Shown here piece after piece: positions 28,935-37,137 of a stretch of DNA of 55,248 bases; within the stretch, counting starts at the first letter, position 1; the number at the start of each line of letters is the position of its first letter. Under the pieces are notes generated by a model. The model was not told the DNA's origin, ran no database searches, and saw only the letters and a program-made list of their open reading frames with translations. The stretch comes from Burkholderiales bacterium (GTDB taxonomy: Bacteria; Pseudomonadota; Gammaproteobacteria; Burkholderiales; Burkholderiaceae_C), in contig JANYCG010000093.1 of NCBI GenBank assembly GCA_025360385.1, forward strand, positions 1 to 55,248, read 5' to 3'. A program made the translations under genes and the position numbers.

Positions 28935-29027
28935 GATGGATTGGCTCTTCGTTGTCTGCGTTATGGTTTTGGCAGTTTGGGAACAATCCAGCCAAGGGAG
29001 GCAGGCCGCTCGCCAAACAACATGCGT

Positions 29028-29069
29028 ATCATAGAATTCGTCATTGGCTCCCGCCCTTGACCATGGTCA
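29028..29069 (-). promoter_or_regulatory. Putative oxc promoter with Crp/Fnr-type activator site
   Basis: On the minus strand, TATGAT (29033-29028) is a good -10 box, which puts the start site near 29021. The perfect 14-bp palindrome TTGACCATGGTCAA (29056-29069) is centred at 29062.5, that is -41.5 from that start, the class II activator position for Crp/Fnr proteins. The half-site TTGAC resembles the Fnr half-site TTGAT. No good -35 box is needed or seen. The divergent gene at 29209 encodes a matching regulator. Confidence 0.6.
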
Positions 29070-29208
29070 ATTTTCACTAAAATCTTTGGTCGCCAAAATG
29101 TCACCCTATCGGTCACTTTGCCGTGAAAGTAAATGTGGAAGAATCAACATTCATATTGCGGGGCAGCAGGACGGCCTTGCCTGAAAGTTAGCCCGCCACA
29201 AAATCCGC

Positions 29209-29817
29209 ATGTCGTCCGTCGAATCCCATCCTGAAAAAAACGTCATCCGGGTGCAACTGACTCAAAATTCGGTCTTAGGCGAACTGAACGAGCCTGAGCG
29301 CGCTGAACTGGAGCGCCTGCTCATCGTGGTGGACTGCGCCAAAGCTGATTTTTTGCTGAACCAGGGCGTGGTCGAGATGGAGCAGTATTTTGTGCTCGAC
29401 GGCGTGCTCAAACGTGTGGTGACAAATCCGCAGGGCAAAGAAATGATTTTGCGCTTTGCTGACGAACGTGACATGGAAACCAGTTACGCCGCCTGGCGGC
29501 TAGGCACACCCACACCTTACAGCATTGTGTCGGTCACCAAATCCCGGGTGGCCAAGTTGCCATTGCCGCAGTGGGTGGCCTTCATGGAGGCCCACCCAGC
29601 GATCAAGGCGTCGTTTGAATATGCGGTGATGCGCCTGATGAGCGAGATCATGGCGCACACCATCACCCTGCACCTGCTGGATGCACCCGGTCGCGTGAAC
29701 CGCTTCATGCGAAAACAACCGGCCCTGTTTGAGCGCCTGCCTAAAAAGGAGTTGGCTTCGTACCTGAATTTGTCCGCCGAGACCTTGAGCCGCTTGAAGC
29801 AACGCGGCAAGATTTGA
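29209..29817 (+). CDS. Crp/Fnr family transcriptional regulator
   Basis: 202 residues: an N-terminal cyclic-nucleotide-binding-like beta roll (about 20-115), a long helix (about 122-160) and a C-terminal helix-turn-helix (KKELASYLNLSAETLSRLKQRGKI). The recognition helix carries E191-T-L-S194-R195, like the E-x-x-S-R of Fnr that reads TTGAT half-sites. There is no N-terminal cysteine cluster, so it is not an Fe-S oxygen sensor, and the ligand pocket is not clearly cAMP-type. It is divergent from oxc and probably controls the oxalate operon and itself through the palindrome at 29056-29069. Confidence 0.92.
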   Translation: MSSVESHPEKNVIRVQLTQNSVLGELNEPERAELERLLIVVDCAKADFLLNQGVVEMEQYFVLDGVLKRVVTNPQGKEMILRFADERDMETSYAAWRLGTPTPYSIVSVTKSRVAKLPLPQWVAFMEAHPAIKASFEYAVMRLMSEIMAHTITLHLLDAPGRVNRFMRKQPALFERLPKKELASYLNLSAETLSRLKQRGKI

Positions 29818-29828
29818 GTCCGCTTCGA

Positions 29829-29890
29829 ATTCCATTTCTCGATCGTTCGTGCGGCAGGCACGCCGCTCTTCCGGGATTTTTGAATGGAAT
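29829..29890. terminator. Stem-loop region between convergent crp-like and tctA genes
   Basis: ATTCCATT (29829-29836) and AATGGAAT (29883-29890) are perfect arms around an inner hairpin GCGGC-AGGCAC-GCCGC, with GGGATTTTT after it on the plus strand. This could end transcription of the regulator gene and of incoming tctA transcripts. Moderate support only. Confidence 0.4.
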
Positions 29891-29891
29891 G

Positions 29892-31421
29892 TCAATCCAC
29901 CGGCTGTTCAACGTCTATGAGTTTGGGCTTGGGCGGCCGGATTTTGGCCAGCACTTTGGAAATCAGCGGCCAAATCAGCAGCAAAATCGCCAAACTTGAA
30001 ATGCTGCCCACCAATGGATTCGACCACAAAATCGACAACTCGCCCTGCGACACCAACATGGCCTGGCGGAAAGAATCCTCCGCCTTGTCACCCAAGACCA
30101 GCGCCAACACCAGTGGTGCCAACGGGTAATCAAGTTTTTTGAACAGGTAACCCACCACACCGAACAGCATCATGAACCAGATGTCGAGCATGGCGTTGTG
30201 CACGGTGTAAGCGCCAATCGCGCAGATCACCACGATCACCGGCGCGATGATGGAAAAGGGAATCCGCAAGATCGAGGCGAACAAGGGCACCGTTGTCAGC
30301 ACCACAATCAGCCCCACCAAGTTGCCCAGATACATGCTGGCGATCAGGCCCCAAACAAAATCTTTTTGCTCGACAAATAGAAGCGGGCCGGGTTGCAGGC
30401 CCCAGATTAGCAAGCCCCCCAACAACACGGCGGCCGTCGGCGAGCCGGGAATGCCCAACGCCAGCATGGGCAACAAAGCGCTGGTGCCCGCCGCGTGGGC
30501 AGCGGTTTCAGGCGCAATCACGCCTTCAATCTGGCCCGTGCCAAATTTGTCGCCATTCTTGGACATTTTTTTGGCCAGGCCGTAACTCATGAAAGACGCG
30601 GGTGTGGCGCCGCCAGGTGTGATGCCCATCCAGATGCCCACCAGTGAACTGCGCAGCGACGTGACCCAATATTGCGGCAGGCGCTTCCAGGTTTCGAGCA
30701 CGACCTTGGGGTCGATCTTGGCGCTTTTCCCATTGAACGCCAGCCCCTCTTCCATCGACTGCAAAATCTCGCCGATGCCAAATAGGCCGATCACGGCGAT
30801 CAGAAAGTCAAAGCCGCGCATCAGGTCAGGAATGCCGAACGTCAGGCGCAGTTGCCCGGTCACGGTGTCCATGCCCACCGCCGCCAATGCGAACCCTATG
30901 CACATGGACGCCAGAATCTTGAACGGTGAACCCTTGCCCATGCCGACAAAGCTGCAAAAAGTCAGCAGGTAGACCGCAAAGTATTCGGGCGGGCCAAACT
31001 TGAGCGCAAACTTGGCCACCAAGGGCGCCATGAATGTGATCATGACCACGGCCACGAAGGCGCCGACAAAAGACGAGGTAAAAGCCGTTGTCAACGCAGC
31101 GCCCGCTTGGCCGTTTTGCGCCATGGGGTAACCATCAAACGTGGTCGCCACTGACCAGGGTTCGCCCGGAATGTTGAACAGGATGGACGTGATGGCGCCG
31201 CCAAACAGGGCACCCCAGTAAATGCAGGACAACATGATGATGGCCGAGGTCGGCGACATCGTGAACGTCAACGGCAGCAAAATGGCCACGCCATTGGCAC
31301 CGCCCAAGCCTGGCAAGACGCCGATCAGCACACCCAGAATGATGCCAACAAACATCAGCAACATGTTCATCGGCGTCAGAATGACGCTGAAGCCATGAAA
31401 AAGCGCGTTGATTTCTTCCAT
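29892..31421 (-). CDS. tctA: Tripartite tricarboxylate transporter, large permease TctA
   Basis: 509 residues, TctA family with about twelve hydrophobic segments. GVLPGLGGANGVAILLPLTFTMSPTSAIIMLSCIYWGALFGGAITSILFNIPGEPWSVATTFDGYPMA is the family hallmark near the N-terminus. In this transporter type TctA carries the substrate across the inner membrane with a sodium or proton gradient, TctB is the small membrane subunit, and TctC is the periplasmic binding protein. tctB precedes it by 3 bp. The substrate is a carboxylate; its place beside the oxalate genes makes oxalate or a related dicarboxylate plausible but unproven. Confidence 0.93.
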   Translation of the reverse strand: MEEINALFHGFSVILTPMNMLLMFVGIILGVLIGVLPGLGGANGVAILLPLTFTMSPTSAIIMLSCIYWGALFGGAITSILFNIPGEPWSVATTFDGYPMAQNGQAGAALTTAFTSSFVGAFVAVVMITFMAPLVAKFALKFGPPEYFAVYLLTFCSFVGMGKGSPFKILASMCIGFALAAVGMDTVTGQLRLTFGIPDLMRGFDFLIAVIGLFGIGEILQSMEEGLAFNGKSAKIDPKVVLETWKRLPQYWVTSLRSSLVGIWMGITPGGATPASFMSYGLAKKMSKNGDKFGTGQIEGVIAPETAAHAAGTSALLPMLALGIPGSPTAAVLLGGLLIWGLQPGPLLFVEQKDFVWGLIASMYLGNLVGLIVVLTTVPLFASILRIPFSIIAPVIVVICAIGAYTVHNAMLDIWFMMLFGVVGYLFKKLDYPLAPLVLALVLGDKAEDSFRQAMLVSQGELSILWSNPLVGSISSLAILLLIWPLISKVLAKIRPPKPKLIDVEQPVD

Positions 31422-31424
31422 GAA

Positions 31425-31946
31425 TCAATATCCCAAAAAAGCCAGGGGATCAAAACGCCCCTTGAACAGAGGCACTTTGAACCAGACCTCAAACATCAGG
31501 AAAAACACCACGTTGACGATGACTGCGGCGATGACACTTTTGACCCAGGAAAATTTGCCCAAAATTACCATGAACAGCGTGATGTAGATGGCGGACGCGA
31601 CATACAACCCTATCAATTGCACAGCGCCCACGTAGACCAGGGCTGGCACGAAGACTTGCAACACCCGGGCTAACTGCTCCGTGTCGACAAAAGGCGTCAT
31701 GTTGCGGGTCTTGCCAAACAAGGCCTGGACGAAAATTCCCCCGGCCGCGATGCACAAAATCAACCCGATGTAAAACGGAAAGTAACCCGCGCCCGGCCCC
31801 TCGCTGGTCCAACCCGACCCCAGCGACCAACTGCCCCATAAAACCGTGATGCCGAACAGCAGCACACACGCCGCAATCACCGCTTCAACGACATAGGTGG
31901 CGACCACCCCGACAGGCGCTTCCTGGTTTTCTTCATTGGATGACAT
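31425..31946 (-). CDS. tctB: Tripartite tricarboxylate transporter, small permease TctB
   Basis: 173 residues, four hydrophobic segments (about 15-35, 50-70, 88-105 and 110-150), matching TctB/DUF1468. GPGAGYFPFYIGLIL is the typical loop after the first segment. ATG 31946 is placed 6 bp after AGGAG; a TTG 6 bp upstream is too close to the site. The gene lies between tctC (25 bp upstream) and tctA. Confidence 0.88.
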   Translation of the reverse strand: MSSNEENQEAPVGVVATYVVEAVIAACVLLFGITVLWGSWSLGSGWTSEGPGAGYFPFYIGLILCIAAGGIFVQALFGKTRNMTPFVDTEQLARVLQVFVPALVYVGAVQLIGLYVASAIYITLFMVILGKFSWVKSVIAAVIVNVVFFLMFEVWFKVPLFKGRFDPLAFLGY

Positions 31947-31971
31947 CAGCAACTCCTGAACAAATTGAGGC

Positions 31972-33006
31972 TTATTTCGCCATGAACCCGGCTTCTTTCA
32001 TCAGATCCCGGTGCATGTTCTCAGCTTTGCCAAGCCAGTCGTTGAAAGCGTCGCCCGACATCGAAGTCTGGTTGAAGGCGCCTTTTTCCATGTAGTCTTT
32101 CCACTCTGGCGTTTCACGCACTTTTTTGAGCATGTTGACGTAGAACTCAAGTTGGTCTTTGGTCACGCCGGGCGAGGTGAACACGCCGCGCAGCATCACA
32201 TAGTCAGCCGATATGCCGGACTCTTTGCAGGTGGGGATGTCGCCCCAGGACAACTTGTCGGTCACCTTGGTTTTGTAGGGCATGCGCTTGTCGTCAAACA
32301 CGCACAGGGCGCGCAGCTGGTTGGCCCGCCATTGGGCCACAGCTTCAATCGGGTTGTTGACGGTTGAGTCCACGTGTTTGCCGACCAATTGCACTGCGAC
32401 CTCGCCGCCCCCTTTGAATGGGATGTAGATGAACTTGGTGGCCGACGCTCTCTCAATGCCGGCAGTGAGAATCTGGTCTTCTTGTTTGGAGCCTGTGCCG
32501 CCCATCTTAAATTTATTCGGGCCTGCTGCTTTGACGGCCGCCAGGTAGTCTTTGCCGGTTTTGTAAGGCGTGTCGGCATTGACCCACAACACAAACTGGT
32601 CCAGCGCCATCATCGACACGGGTGTCATGTCGCGCCAGTTGAACGGCACACCGGTGGCCATGGGTGTGGTGAACAGGTTGGACAGGGTGACGATCAGTTT
32701 GTGCGGGTCACCCTTGGCTTCCTTGACGGACAAAAACCCTTCAGCGCCAGCGCCGCCGGACTTATTGACCACAATCAGCGGCTCTTTCATCAATTTGTAC
32801 TTGATGACAACACCCTGGATCAGCCGTGCCATTTGGTCGGCGCCGCCGCCAGTGCCGGCGGGCACCACAAACTCGACGGGCTTGGTTGGCTCCCAAGCGG
32901 CCACAGCGGCGCTGGTACCGCACAGTGCGGACGTCAAGGTCAGGCAGAACGCAACGCGGCGCAGAATTTTCCGTTTAAAAGAACGGTCAGTGAAGTTGGA
33001 ATTCAT
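31972..33006 (-). CDS. tctC: Tripartite tricarboxylate transporter substrate-binding protein (TctC/Bug family)
   Basis: 344 residues with a cleavable signal peptide (basic SFKRKILRR, then hydrophobic VAFCLTLTSALCGTSAAVAA). The mature part is a Bug-type periplasmic binding protein: PVEFVVPAGTGGGADQMARLIQ at the start and YIPFKGGGEVAVQLVGKHVDSTVNN in the middle are family features. ATG 33006 with GGAGA upstream is chosen; the frame is open further but without family similarity. It is first of tctCBA. The family has many paralogues with varied carboxylate ligands, so the ligand is not assigned. Confidence 0.92.
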   Translation of the reverse strand: MNSNFTDRSFKRKILRRVAFCLTLTSALCGTSAAVAAWEPTKPVEFVVPAGTGGGADQMARLIQGVVIKYKLMKEPLIVVNKSGGAGAEGFLSVKEAKGDPHKLIVTLSNLFTTPMATGVPFNWRDMTPVSMMALDQFVLWVNADTPYKTGKDYLAAVKAAGPNKFKMGGTGSKQEDQILTAGIERASATKFIYIPFKGGGEVAVQLVGKHVDSTVNNPIEAVAQWRANQLRALCVFDDKRMPYKTKVTDKLSWGDIPTCKESGISADYVMLRGVFTSPGVTKDQLEFYVNMLKKVRETPEWKDYMEKGAFNQTSMSGDAFNDWLGKAENMHRDLMKEAGFMAK

Positions 33007-33155
33007 GCAGTGTCTCCGGTTAGTGTGGGCAGGAAGGCGCAAGGAAAATAATCCTACACCGCCAGCTTGCCCGAATGTGTACCGGATGGTCGTTGCAGCA
33101 GAAAATTTAACTCTTGACACTGATCAAGTTTGCCAAAATTGGCCGTCCACTCAGG

Positions 33156-33249
33156 GTTTATCCCATGTGGCTGAAAGTGCCGCGCCGCCTGTGGCCCATG
33201 CCTTCAAGCAGTTTTTAATCGATGAGGGGGCTGGGTTGATAGACCATGA
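33156..33249 (+). pseudogene. Possible LysR-type regulator C-terminal remnant
   Basis: The plus strand reads VYPMWLKVPRRL from 33156, then in a shifted frame PPVAHAFKQFLIDEGAGLIDHD to about 33249. Together this resembles the last 30-odd residues of LysR-type regulators (basic strand, then the PVAxAFxxFL helix). Nothing of the rest remains before the tctC promoter. LysR genes often sit divergent from tct operons, which supports the reading. It lies in the 33007-33342 gap, which holds nothing else recognised. Confidence 0.35.
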
Positions 33250-33342
33250 CCTCTCCCATCCGCTAGGCGCAGCCCAGCCATTGCCTCGGCCATCGCCACA
33301 ACGTTTGCGTCAAAACCAAACCTAGTGACCTGGCCCCATCCG

Positions 33343-34584
33343 TCAGGAAACACCCGTCGGCAAATGCCTCAGCCCACTGACGGGCGACCAGAGGATCAGG
33401 CTCAACTGCAGGACAAAGAACAGCAATGACAACACCAGGCATACCGCCTCGCCCCAGTGCGCCCCGACCAGCCCGCCGACGGCCGCTGCCAAGGGCCGCA
33501 CCCCCATATTGACGGTCAAAAACACGGCCGAGACTCGGCCCAGCATGTGGCCAGGCGTGACCGTTTGCCGCAGCGTCACCGACGTGATCGTCCAGATGAT
33601 CGGGCCCGATCCAAACAAAAAGAAGGCCAGCGCCGCCAACTCGCCGCGAGGAAACCAAAGCGTGGCCAGCATCACGGCAGAGCCGAGCACCGACATGGCC
33701 GGCCCCAGCTGGATCGCCCTGCCGAATGGCATCGCGCTCGCCACCCGCGGCGCGAGCAAGGCCCCCACCACCATGCCAGCGCCATACACGGCCAGGGTAA
33801 GGCCGACACCGGCCGCGCCCAAACCCAGCACCCGAACGGCATAGGGCACGTAGGCGGCCTGCAAGATGAACCAGGCCATGTTCCAGGCCACCGAAGTGAG
33901 CAATATCGGCTTGAGCAATGCATGCCGCCAGACCAGGTCGGCTCCGTCCTTCAGGTCGGGCCACGGATGCCGCGGCGGCATGGGCGCTCGGGCGGGTTCG
34001 TGCAAACCCAGCAGCAGGGCCATGGCACTGGCCGACAAAACCGCCGCCAGTACAAATGCCGACGTGCCGCCCGCCCACGACACCAGCGCCCCGGCCAGTG
34101 CAGGCCCAGCCGCATAAGCCACGCTGCGTGCCAGTTCCAGGCGGCCATTGGCGCGGGCGAGCCCAGTGCGCTCCACCAAAGACGGCACCAGGGCAGGCGC
34201 CGCGACGCTGAATCCCACCGTGCCCACGGCACCCAAAAACCCCAGACAAGCCAGCAGCGGCACGGACAAACCACCCAACGCCGTGGCCAGCAGCAGGCCG
34301 ATCAAGGACGCTGTGCGCAGGCCTTCCGCCCAGGCCATCAACTGCTTGCGCGAGATCCGGTCCGCCAGCAAGCCCAGCGGAATCGCCAACAGCAAAAACG
34401 GCAGGCTCTGGAAGGCCGCGAGGAATCCGATTTCCCCCGGCCCGGCATTCAAGGCCAGGACAGCCACAATCGGCACCGCCGCCAGGCTGACCTGTTCCGC
34501 CGACTGCGCTGCCAAGTTGGCCCAGGCGAGGCGCTGGAACGCCGGTGGCAGCGCTGGCTGCGCAAGATTGGGGGGCTGCGTCAT
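33343..34584 (-). CDS. MFS transporter
   Basis: 413 residues, twelve hydrophobic segments, major facilitator superfamily of the exporter-like MFS_3 type (EntS-like). The loop between segments 2 and 3 reads GLLADRISRKQLMAW, the conserved MFS motif A (G-x-x-x-D-x-x-x-R-K). Mid-protein PARAPMPPRHPWPDLKDGADLVWRH is the central cytoplasmic loop. ATG 34584 is the family-like start; the frame extends to 34680. Substrate unknown. The upstream neighbour on this strand is the Baeyer-Villiger-type monooxygenase, 188 bp away across a repeat. Confidence 0.88.
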   Translation of the reverse strand: MTQPPNLAQPALPPAFQRLAWANLAAQSAEQVSLAAVPIVAVLALNAGPGEIGFLAAFQSLPFLLLAIPLGLLADRISRKQLMAWAEGLRTASLIGLLLATALGGLSVPLLACLGFLGAVGTVGFSVAAPALVPSLVERTGLARANGRLELARSVAYAAGPALAGALVSWAGGTSAFVLAAVLSASAMALLLGLHEPARAPMPPRHPWPDLKDGADLVWRHALLKPILLTSVAWNMAWFILQAAYVPYAVRVLGLGAAGVGLTLAVYGAGMVVGALLAPRVASAMPFGRAIQLGPAMSVLGSAVMLATLWFPRGELAALAFFLFGSGPIIWTITSVTLRQTVTPGHMLGRVSAVFLTVNMGVRPLAAAVGGLVGAHWGEAVCLVLSLLFFVLQLSLILWSPVSGLRHLPTGVS

Positions 34585-34702
34585 TTGGTCGGGCTCATAG
34601 GTTGCCCGATTGTGGAACGGGCAGGTTCGTGCCACTCGCCAGATTCGGACTTGCCCATGGTGTTTTGCGGAAAATACCAAGGCTTAACAAAGAAAAACCC
34701 CG

Positions 34703-34749
34703 TATGTCCCCGTCAATTATAAATAGTTTGCTATCTAAATAGAAGCAAA
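34703..34749 (-). repeat. Gene-end repeat, copy C
   Basis: On the plus strand ATGTCCCCGTCAATT, then AATAGTTTGCTATCTAAATA and GAAGCAAA; almost the same as copy B at 19321. It lies 23 bp past the stop of the monooxygenase gene in the same orientation relative to that gene. Confidence 0.75.
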
Positions 34750-34772
34750 TGAATTTTGAACACAGGCCGCGC

Positions 34773-36254
34773 TCAAGCCCCTGCCGCAACCCGGCCAAAC
34801 TGCAGCACCCCGTCATCCACCTTGCCAAAACGCAGCAACAGGATGTCTTTGGGGTAGTTTTGGTACAACCGCCACGGTGCTTTGGAGCCCTGTTTGGGGA
34901 ACAGGTGCATGGCCCGCGCAAAGTAGGTGGACGAGAAATCAACCCAGGGCCGCTCCATCACGCTGGCATCGTTGTTCTTGGGCACGGCGTAGGCAATGCC
35001 GTTTTTTTGCATGTGGTTCAGCAAGCGGCAAACGTATTGACAAGTCAAGTCACACTTCAAGGTCCACGACGCATTGGTGTACCCGAAGCTCGAAGCCAGG
35101 TTGGGAATGCCGCTGTACATCAGGCCTTTGTAGTTCATGGTTTTGGACATGTCTTGCAATTTGCCATCCACCGTCAATTGCAAGCCGCCCAGCACCTGCA
35201 GGTTCAGGCCGGTGGCCGTGACGATCAGGTCTGCGTCTAGCTGTTCGCCCGACTTGAGCAAGATGCCTTTGTCGTTGAAGCAGTCAATGTGATCGGTCAC
35301 CACCGAGGCTTGTTTTGAGGCAATGGACTTGAAAAAATCGCCATCGGGCACCAGACACAGGCGCTGCTCCCAGGGGTTGTAACGGGGCGTGAAATGTTTA
35401 TTGACATCGTAGTCCGGCCCCAACGCCATACGCACGCCGCCCAGCAGCAGTCGCTTCATTTTGGCGGGGTCATTGCGGCACAGTCTGAACACGTACATGC
35501 CCAGCAACACCCGCTTCCAGCGTGTCAGGCCATAGGCCAGCATCGACGGCAGCCAACGGCGCAGCTTGTTGGCCAGGGCATCTTCGCTCGGGCGGGCCAC
35601 CACATAGGTGGGGCTGCGCTGCAACATGGTCACGTGCGCAGCCTCCTTGGCCAGTTCTGGCACCAGTGTGACTGCGGTGGCGCCGCTGCCAATGACGACG
35701 ACCCGCTTGCCCGCATAAGCTACATCAGGTGTCCACTTCTGTGGATGGACGACCTGGCCCTTGAAGTTTTCCAGGCCCGCAAACTCCGGCGTAAAGCCTT
35801 CCTTGTAGGCGTAATAACCCGAGCACATGAACAGGAAATTGCAACTGATTTGAAGCTCTTCATCGGCGGCACCCGCTTCGCCTGCCGTGTGCGCGGTCAC
35901 AGTCCATTTGGCATCAGCCGATGACCATGACGCCGCCTTGACTTGGTGGCCGTAGCGGATTTTTTTGTCGATGCCGTTCTCTCGTGCAGTCTGCTGCAAA
36001 TAGTTCAGGATCGACGGGCCGTCGGCAATCGCCTTGGCTTGCTCCCAGGGTTTGAACGAAAATCCCAAGGTGTACATGTCCGAGTCCGAGCGGATGCCGG
36101 GGTAGCGGAACAAGTCCCAGGTGCCGCCCAGTGCGGCCCGGCCCTCCAGCAGCGCGAAGCGTTTGCCAGGGCAATTGGTTTGCAGGTGGTAAGCCGCACC
36201 AATGCCGGACAGGCCCGCGCCGATGATCAAAACGTCAAGGTGTTCAATGCTCAT
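34773..36254 (-). CDS. Flavin-containing monooxygenase, Baeyer-Villiger type
   Basis: 493 residues. An FAD-binding Rossmann motif GAGLSGIG (12-19), the class B monooxygenase fingerprint F164-x-G-x-x-x-H170-x-x-x-W174 (FKGQVVHPQKW), and a second, NADPH-binding Rossmann motif (VVIGSGATAVTL) just after it are all visible. Such enzymes insert oxygen next to a ketone, or oxidise heteroatoms, using NADPH and O2. ATG 36254 gives the family-typical MSIEHLDVLIIGAG. No alcohol dehydrogenase or esterase partner for ketone breakdown is directly adjacent, so the substrate is open. Confidence 0.93.
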   Translation of the reverse strand: MSIEHLDVLIIGAGLSGIGAAYHLQTNCPGKRFALLEGRAALGGTWDLFRYPGIRSDSDMYTLGFSFKPWEQAKAIADGPSILNYLQQTARENGIDKKIRYGHQVKAASWSSADAKWTVTAHTAGEAGAADEELQISCNFLFMCSGYYAYKEGFTPEFAGLENFKGQVVHPQKWTPDVAYAGKRVVVIGSGATAVTLVPELAKEAAHVTMLQRSPTYVVARPSEDALANKLRRWLPSMLAYGLTRWKRVLLGMYVFRLCRNDPAKMKRLLLGGVRMALGPDYDVNKHFTPRYNPWEQRLCLVPDGDFFKSIASKQASVVTDHIDCFNDKGILLKSGEQLDADLIVTATGLNLQVLGGLQLTVDGKLQDMSKTMNYKGLMYSGIPNLASSFGYTNASWTLKCDLTCQYVCRLLNHMQKNGIAYAVPKNNDASVMERPWVDFSSTYFARAMHLFPKQGSKAPWRLYQNYPKDILLLRFGKVDDGVLQFGRVAAGA

Positions 36255-36398
36255 ATTGGCCCGATCGATGTGGTTGGCGAAGCCGTTCAAGAATAGCACC
36301 GCCACCCTCGGCAGCGCTGATTCATTGGAGACAGGTTCTGTCGATGCTTGACCCGGCCAAATGCGCCATTTTTGCCAGACTTGAGAGGCAAATATGCC

Positions 36399-36450
36399 TT
36401 ATGTTCCCGTCAATAGGGCATAGTTAGCTATAAATATCAAAGCAAGCAAA
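36399..36450 (-). repeat. Gene-end repeat, copy D (diverged)
   Basis: On the plus strand ATGTTCCCGTCAAT, then CATAGTTAGCTATAAATATC and AAAGCAAGCAAA. It keeps the layout of copies B and C with several changes and lies 7 bp past the stop of the HAD-family gene. Confidence 0.6.
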
Positions 36451-36456
36451 TTTTTT

Positions 36457-37131
36457 CTACCGCGCCAGCAAGAGCAGCTGCCAGCCACGGCTTGAGGCTT
36501 GCGCCCTCAATTTGGCGTCCGGGTCAACCGCCACGGCGTGGTCAACGGCCAGCAACAGCGGCAAGTCGTTGATGGAGTCGCTGTAAGCGGTGCTGTCAAG
36601 ATTTTCAAGCTGGAGGTGCCGCTCGGCCAGCCAGGCCTTCAGGCGGATCACCTTTCCGCCTTGCATGTTGAGCTGGCCCTGAGTTTGCCCGGTGAACACG
36701 CCAGCGCTGACTTGCGCTTCGGTGGCGATCAAGTGCGCGATGCCCAAGGCGCGAGCGGTCAACTCGGTGATGAAGCGGTTGGTGGCGGTGGTCAGTACCA
36801 CCAAGTCGCCAACCTCTTGGTGGGCCTTGACCAGTTCAAGGGCCGATGCTGGCAGGCGCGGCGTGATCCAGCCGCTAAAAAACCGTTGGCGCCATGGTTC
36901 CCAATCTGAAGGAGACTTGCCAGCCAGCGTGCCGATGTAAAAATTGGCGAACACCTGCGCGTCCACCGTGCCCGCCTTGTAGCGGCTCTCCATGTCCGCA
37001 TTTCGCTCGGCAAATTCGGCCGCATCCAGCAGGCCCTCGGCGATCAGGAAATCACACCACAACACGTCGCTGTCGCCCGACAGCAAGGTGTGGTCCAGAT
37101 CGAACAGCGTCAGCTTGGTCCGCTTTGCCAT
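36457..37131 (-). CDS. HAD-IB family phosphatase (SerB-like)
   Basis: 224 residues. The nucleophile motif is D11-L-D13-H-T15 (LFDLDHTLLSGDSD); a helical cap (EGLLDAAEFAERNADMESRYKAG) and later TTATNRFI (motif II) and DSINDLPLLLAVDHAVAVDPD (motif IV) follow. The HAD-IB group includes phosphoserine, phosphoethanolamine/phosphocholine and histidinol-phosphate phosphatases. It is 6 bp downstream of the aldehyde dehydrogenase gene, so it is probably the last gene of that operon; a phosphoethanolamine phosphatase role would fit the neighbours but is inference. Confidence 0.9.
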   Translation of the reverse strand: MAKRTKLTLFDLDHTLLSGDSDVLWCDFLIAEGLLDAAEFAERNADMESRYKAGTVDAQVFANFYIGTLAGKSPSDWEPWRQRFFSGWITPRLPASALELVKAHQEVGDLVVLTTATNRFITELTARALGIAHLIATEAQVSAGVFTGQTQGQLNMQGGKVIRLKAWLAERHLQLENLDSTAYSDSINDLPLLLAVDHAVAVDPDAKLRAQASSRGWQLLLLAR

Positions 37132-37137
37132 TGCAGA

